Origin: Gracilariopsis chorda
Taxonomy: Eukaryota; Rhodophyta; Florideophyceae; Gracilariales; Gracilariaceae
Length of the DNA stretch: 64,000 bases
Assembly: GCA_003194525.1 (NCBI GenBank)
Contig: NBIV01000169.1
Coordinates: forward strand, 111,615-175,614
Direction: 5' to 3'
Each line of letters opens with the position of its first letter. The first letter of the stretch is position 1. The position numbers and the translations under genes were made by a program. Positions 61,412-64,000 of this stretch are shown here, in pieces. The notes beneath the pieces are model-generated. The model searched no databases. It was not told the DNA's origin and worked only from the letters and a program-made list of their open reading frames with translations.

Positions 61412-62296
61412 GAGGGAGTCTCCCCTTTGGGAGAGGCGTCCTCAAGAACGAGGCTGTTGGCGCCCGAGGCGTCCTCGCCTCGCTCCCCGGTGAAAGTCCT
61501 CTCGAGGAAACACACCGCTGACGCGGACTCTGCGCACCTCGGTGTGTTGCGTCGCCCGTGGATACGGAGTAAAAATCCCCGGATTCCCGGTAGAGTCTTG
61601 GTCTTGGCCAAACGCAATTATAAGGTCTATGCCGACCTTGGCCTTGATCCCCAGTTTATGGTGAGGTTTCTCACCGTCCTGGATACAGATGCAGGCCCCA
61701 ACTTCGTTGTGGAATCATTGTTGCCCCCGCTTGTGCGGTCGCGTATCCGCTCTGACGCGGTCCCCAACATTTCGGATGCGAACAACAATCCGTTACAAAC
61801 GGTGGGCACAGTGGACCTCGTCGTGAGACTTGGTACCTCTGTGGTGAAGTTGGACTTCATGGTTTGCCGTTCATTGGCAGCACCAGTCATACTGGGATGT
61901 GATTACTGCAACAGACGTGTCGACGCAATCAGGCCCCGCCTCAGGCGTGTAGAACTTGACGACGGATCTTCGGTTCCGATTGTTCGCCGCCCGCTAAAGC
62001 GGTCCTCTCGGAAACAAGTTCCGCTTCCTGCTGCGCAGGAGCCACCGCCCGCGTCCCGCGAGTCCACCAAGCTCCGCGTCGCTGCCTCGGTTTCTATACC
62101 GGCTGAGTCCCAAGTTTGGGTGCAGGTAAATTCCCGTCAACACGGTCTTCGAGTTATACAACCCCTCGCCTCGTTGTACGAGAAATCCCAGCTGGCGCTG
62201 GCTAATGGAATTGTCTCCATTTCCCGGATGTCCCTTTCCGGATATTGGTTGCCAACCTTGGCAAACGCCCCCAGTATCTGGTCAAACACCAAGTAA
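61412..62296 (+). CDS. Retrotransposon aspartic protease and spacer, -1 frame relative to Gag
   Basis: The frame is open across the Gag stop and reads through LTEGVSPLGEASS into a linker, then the retropepsin core: FLTVLDTDAGPNFVV at about residue 80, where the active-site triad D-T-G reads D-T-D, and VILGCDYC further on in place of the usual ILG-x-D-(F/W) block. A basic spacer (RRPLKRSSRKQVPLP) and a beta-rich segment (VSIPAESQVWVQV onward) follow, as in Ty3/gypsy Pol before RT. The frame is lost near 62,215, where the reading continues one frame back (FPDVPFRILVANLGKRPQYL). The Gly-to-Asp change should inactivate the protease if real. Confidence 0.72.
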   Translation, partial: EGVSPLGEASSRTRLLAPEASSPRSPVKVLSRKHTADADSAHLGVLRRPWIRSKNPRIPGRVLVLAKRNYKVYADLGLDPQFMVRFLTVLDTDAGPNFVVESLLPPLVRSRIRSDAVPNISDANNNPLQTVGTVDLVVRLGTSVVKLDFMVCRSLAAPVILGCDYCNRRVDAIRPRLRRVELDDGSSVPIVRRPLKRSSRKQVPLPAAQEPPPASRESTKLRVAASVSIPAESQVWVQVNSRQHGLRVIQPLASLYEKSQLALANGIVSISRMSLSGYWLPTLANAPSIWSNTK

Positions 62297-64000
62297 TTGG
62301 AAGTGTAACCCCCCATCCTATGGGAATGCTGCCAACAAAGATGACAGCCGCCGATGTACTCGAAGTTACCACCTCTTCTGAGGAGTTCGCCCTGCCGTCC
62401 GAAGACGTCAAGTCTAAGGAGGGGAAGGAAACCGCTACTTCAGCGTCGAACATACCGAGTAACTCGGAATTGCGAACCACACCTGTTCCACAGGACAATG
62501 CTCTATCGAGCAACGACCGGATTGATCCGGAAAAAGCACTTGAAGCGCTGGACTTCAGCCACGTGCCAGAGTCGCACCGCGACAAACTCCGTACTATGTT
62601 ACGGGAATTCACCACAATGTGGGATGGCTCGCTTGGCGAGATTGATGCAACGGAACACCGGATCGATTTAATCCCCGGTGCGCGACCGGTTGCACAACCC
62701 CCTTACAGGGCAGGTCCGAAAGCTCGGGAAGAGAAGCAGTCGCAAGTGGACAAGATGCTCCACGCAGGTGTGATTGAGCCCGCTCAATCACCCTGGGCAT
62801 CCCCAGTTGTACTGGCTTTAAAGGCCGACGGAACCTGGAGGTTCTGTGTCGACTACCGCCGGCTCAATGCCGTGTCTGTTAGGGGCACGTACCCCATCCC
62901 TCGTATGGACAAGTGCATTGACTCCCTTGGAGACGCCACCGTGTTCACGGCCCTTGATGCCAATTGGGGATATTGGCAAGTACCTGTCAGACAGGAGGAT
63001 CGCGACAAAACCGCATTCACCTGCCGCGCAGGAACGTACCGCTTCAAGCGGATGCCATTTGGGTTAACCAACGCCCCCGCCACCTTTCAGCGTGCAGTAG
63101 ATATTCTACTCAACCGCTTTAAGTGGCGGAGCTGTCTAGTCTACCTTGATGATATTATCATCTTCTCCAACTCGTTGGACGACCATCTCACTCACGTCCG
63201 AGACGTGCTGACCGTACTCCGCGATGCGGGAATTACCCTCAAGTTGAGGAAATGCGAGTTTTTCACAGATACTGTGAAGTATCTGGGTCACATTATCCGT
63301 CCTGGACGGTTAGCGATCGAGAAAGCTCGAGTCAAATCCCTCGTTGAGGCGAAAGAACCCCGTACTCAAACGGAACTGCGCTCCTTCCTGGGGCTGGTCA
63401 ACGTCTATCGACGGTTTATCCCGAACGTTTCGGATACTGCAGCGCCCCTGAACGCGTTGTTGCGAAAAAGGAACCCCCCAAAACTGGGAACATTTACGGC
63501 CGAGCAATCGGAAGCTTTTAACTCCTTAAAGGAGGCTGTCACATCAGCACCAATCCTACATCTCCCAAAACTTGGGTTGCCATACTCCGTAGATACGGAC
63601 TCGAGCGACTACCAAGTCGGGTGTGCTCTTTTTCAAACCACCCCCGAGGGAGAACGACATCCAATTGGTTATTGGTCACGTTCGCTCAATGTTCATGAGC
63701 GGAACTACTCCGTATCGGAGAAAGAGTGCCTCGCCGTCGTATGGGCGATGACCACTCTGCGCCCCTAACTTATGGGAATTCACTTCACCGTGTACACGGA
63801 TCATTCCTCATTGAGGTGGTTGATGAATATCTCCGACCCGTCGGGACGCCTCATGCGCTGGAGACTCCGCCTCGCGGAATATGACTTTCAAGTCATTTAT
63901 AAAAAGGGTGCGCAGAACACCCAGGCCGACGCTTTGTCGCGGTTACCCACAAGTGGGGAAGCACTCCCAACGGAGGATGATGAAGTCCCATGCTTCATGG
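62221..64000 (+). CDS. Retrotransposon reverse transcriptase and RNase H, partial, with in-frame stop
   Basis: All Ty3/gypsy RT blocks are present: PPYRAGPKAREE, GVIEPAQSPWASPVVLALKADGTWRFCVDYR, TALDANWGYWQV (first catalytic Asp), RMPFGLTNAPATFQ and the catalytic YLDDIIIFS. The connection (LGHIIRPGRLAIEKARVKSL) and RNase H (YSVDTDSSDYQVGCALFQ, then SEKECLAVVWAMTTLRP) follow. A TAA at 63766-63768 interrupts RNase H at the position where relatives have Tyr (LRPY); the frame then continues with MGIHFTVYTDHSSLRWLM and QNTQADALSR to the window end. RT itself looks intact. Integrase is expected just downstream. Confidence 0.88.

Larger units (their letters stand above)
58302..64000 (+). mobile_element. 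Ty3/gypsy-type LTR retrotransposon, truncated by window end
   Basis: Order: LTR, primer-binding region, gag with a zinc knuckle, protease, reverse transcriptase, RNase H; integrase and 3' LTR lie beyond 64,000. RT before integrase, together with the RT motif types, places it in Ty3/gypsy (Metaviridae). The coding frame moves by -1 several times and has one in-frame stop, so this copy as sequenced is not intact. Confidence 0.9.

Noticed and set aside
1-64000. tRNA, rRNA or CRISPR features
   Set aside because: Read for T-arm words such as GGTTCGA with flanking stems, rRNA core words and regularly spaced direct repeats; none had the required structure. A dedicated RNA search was not possible here.

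Overview
The window looks like nuclear DNA of a red alga, most likely a florideophyte with a Chondrus-type genome. The evidence is a set of eukaryotic housekeeping genes that are nearly all intronless (one convincing intron was found), a Golgi-type carbohydrate sulfotransferase and an APS kinase as expected in an alga making sulfated galactans, several proteins with plastid-type N-termini, gene pairs packed tail to tail, long gene-poor stretches with short inverted repeats, and a Ty3/gypsy-type LTR retrotransposon. The species is inferred, not proven.

Layout. 1.3-3.3 kb: exosome subunit RRP43 facing a GT25-like glycosyltransferase. 3.9-6.9 kb: an accessory island with two 203-bp direct repeats, a degenerate tandem array and a cyanobacterial-type Uma2 (PD-(D/E)XK) nuclease gene. 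7.7-17.3 kb: an S4-domain protein, the largest subunit of RNA polymerase I facing the splicing factor PRP17, and a plastid-type EamA transporter. 17.3-20.6 kb: a CpG-rich island, poly-C tracts and an unrecognised protein. 22.9-30.5 kb: a sulfotransferase abutting NDUFA9 with no bases between them, then insulysin facing ARP8. 30.5-42.7 kb: mostly empty, with a divergent MAP-kinase-like gene, a small plastid-type protein and small inverted-repeat elements. 42.7-47.5 kb: APS kinase, a protein O-mannosyltransferase with a 101-nt intron, and a secreted His-rich protein. 49.5-55.3 kb: a CpG island, a 30-nt poly-C tract and a Cyc8/Ssn6-like TPR corepressor whose reading frame is broken twice. 56.8-64 kb: three LTR insertions nested in one another, followed by the gag-pol region of a Ty3/gypsy element running off the window.

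How the genes fit together. APS kinase makes PAPS, the donor used by the Golgi sulfotransferase; with the GT25-like and PMT-family enzymes this gives a loose set of glycan-modifying genes, though they are not clustered. RNA polymerase I, the exosome subunit, PRP17, ARP8 and Cyc8 form the RNA and chromatin set.

Most notable signals: the Uma2 gene between direct repeats; the shared order of CpG island, sense-strand poly-C tract and start codon at three loci; the nested LTRs with a 5-bp target duplication; and a run of frame breaks, all in the -1 direction and several at homopolymers, in two unrelated genes, which suggests undercalled homopolymers in the assembly.
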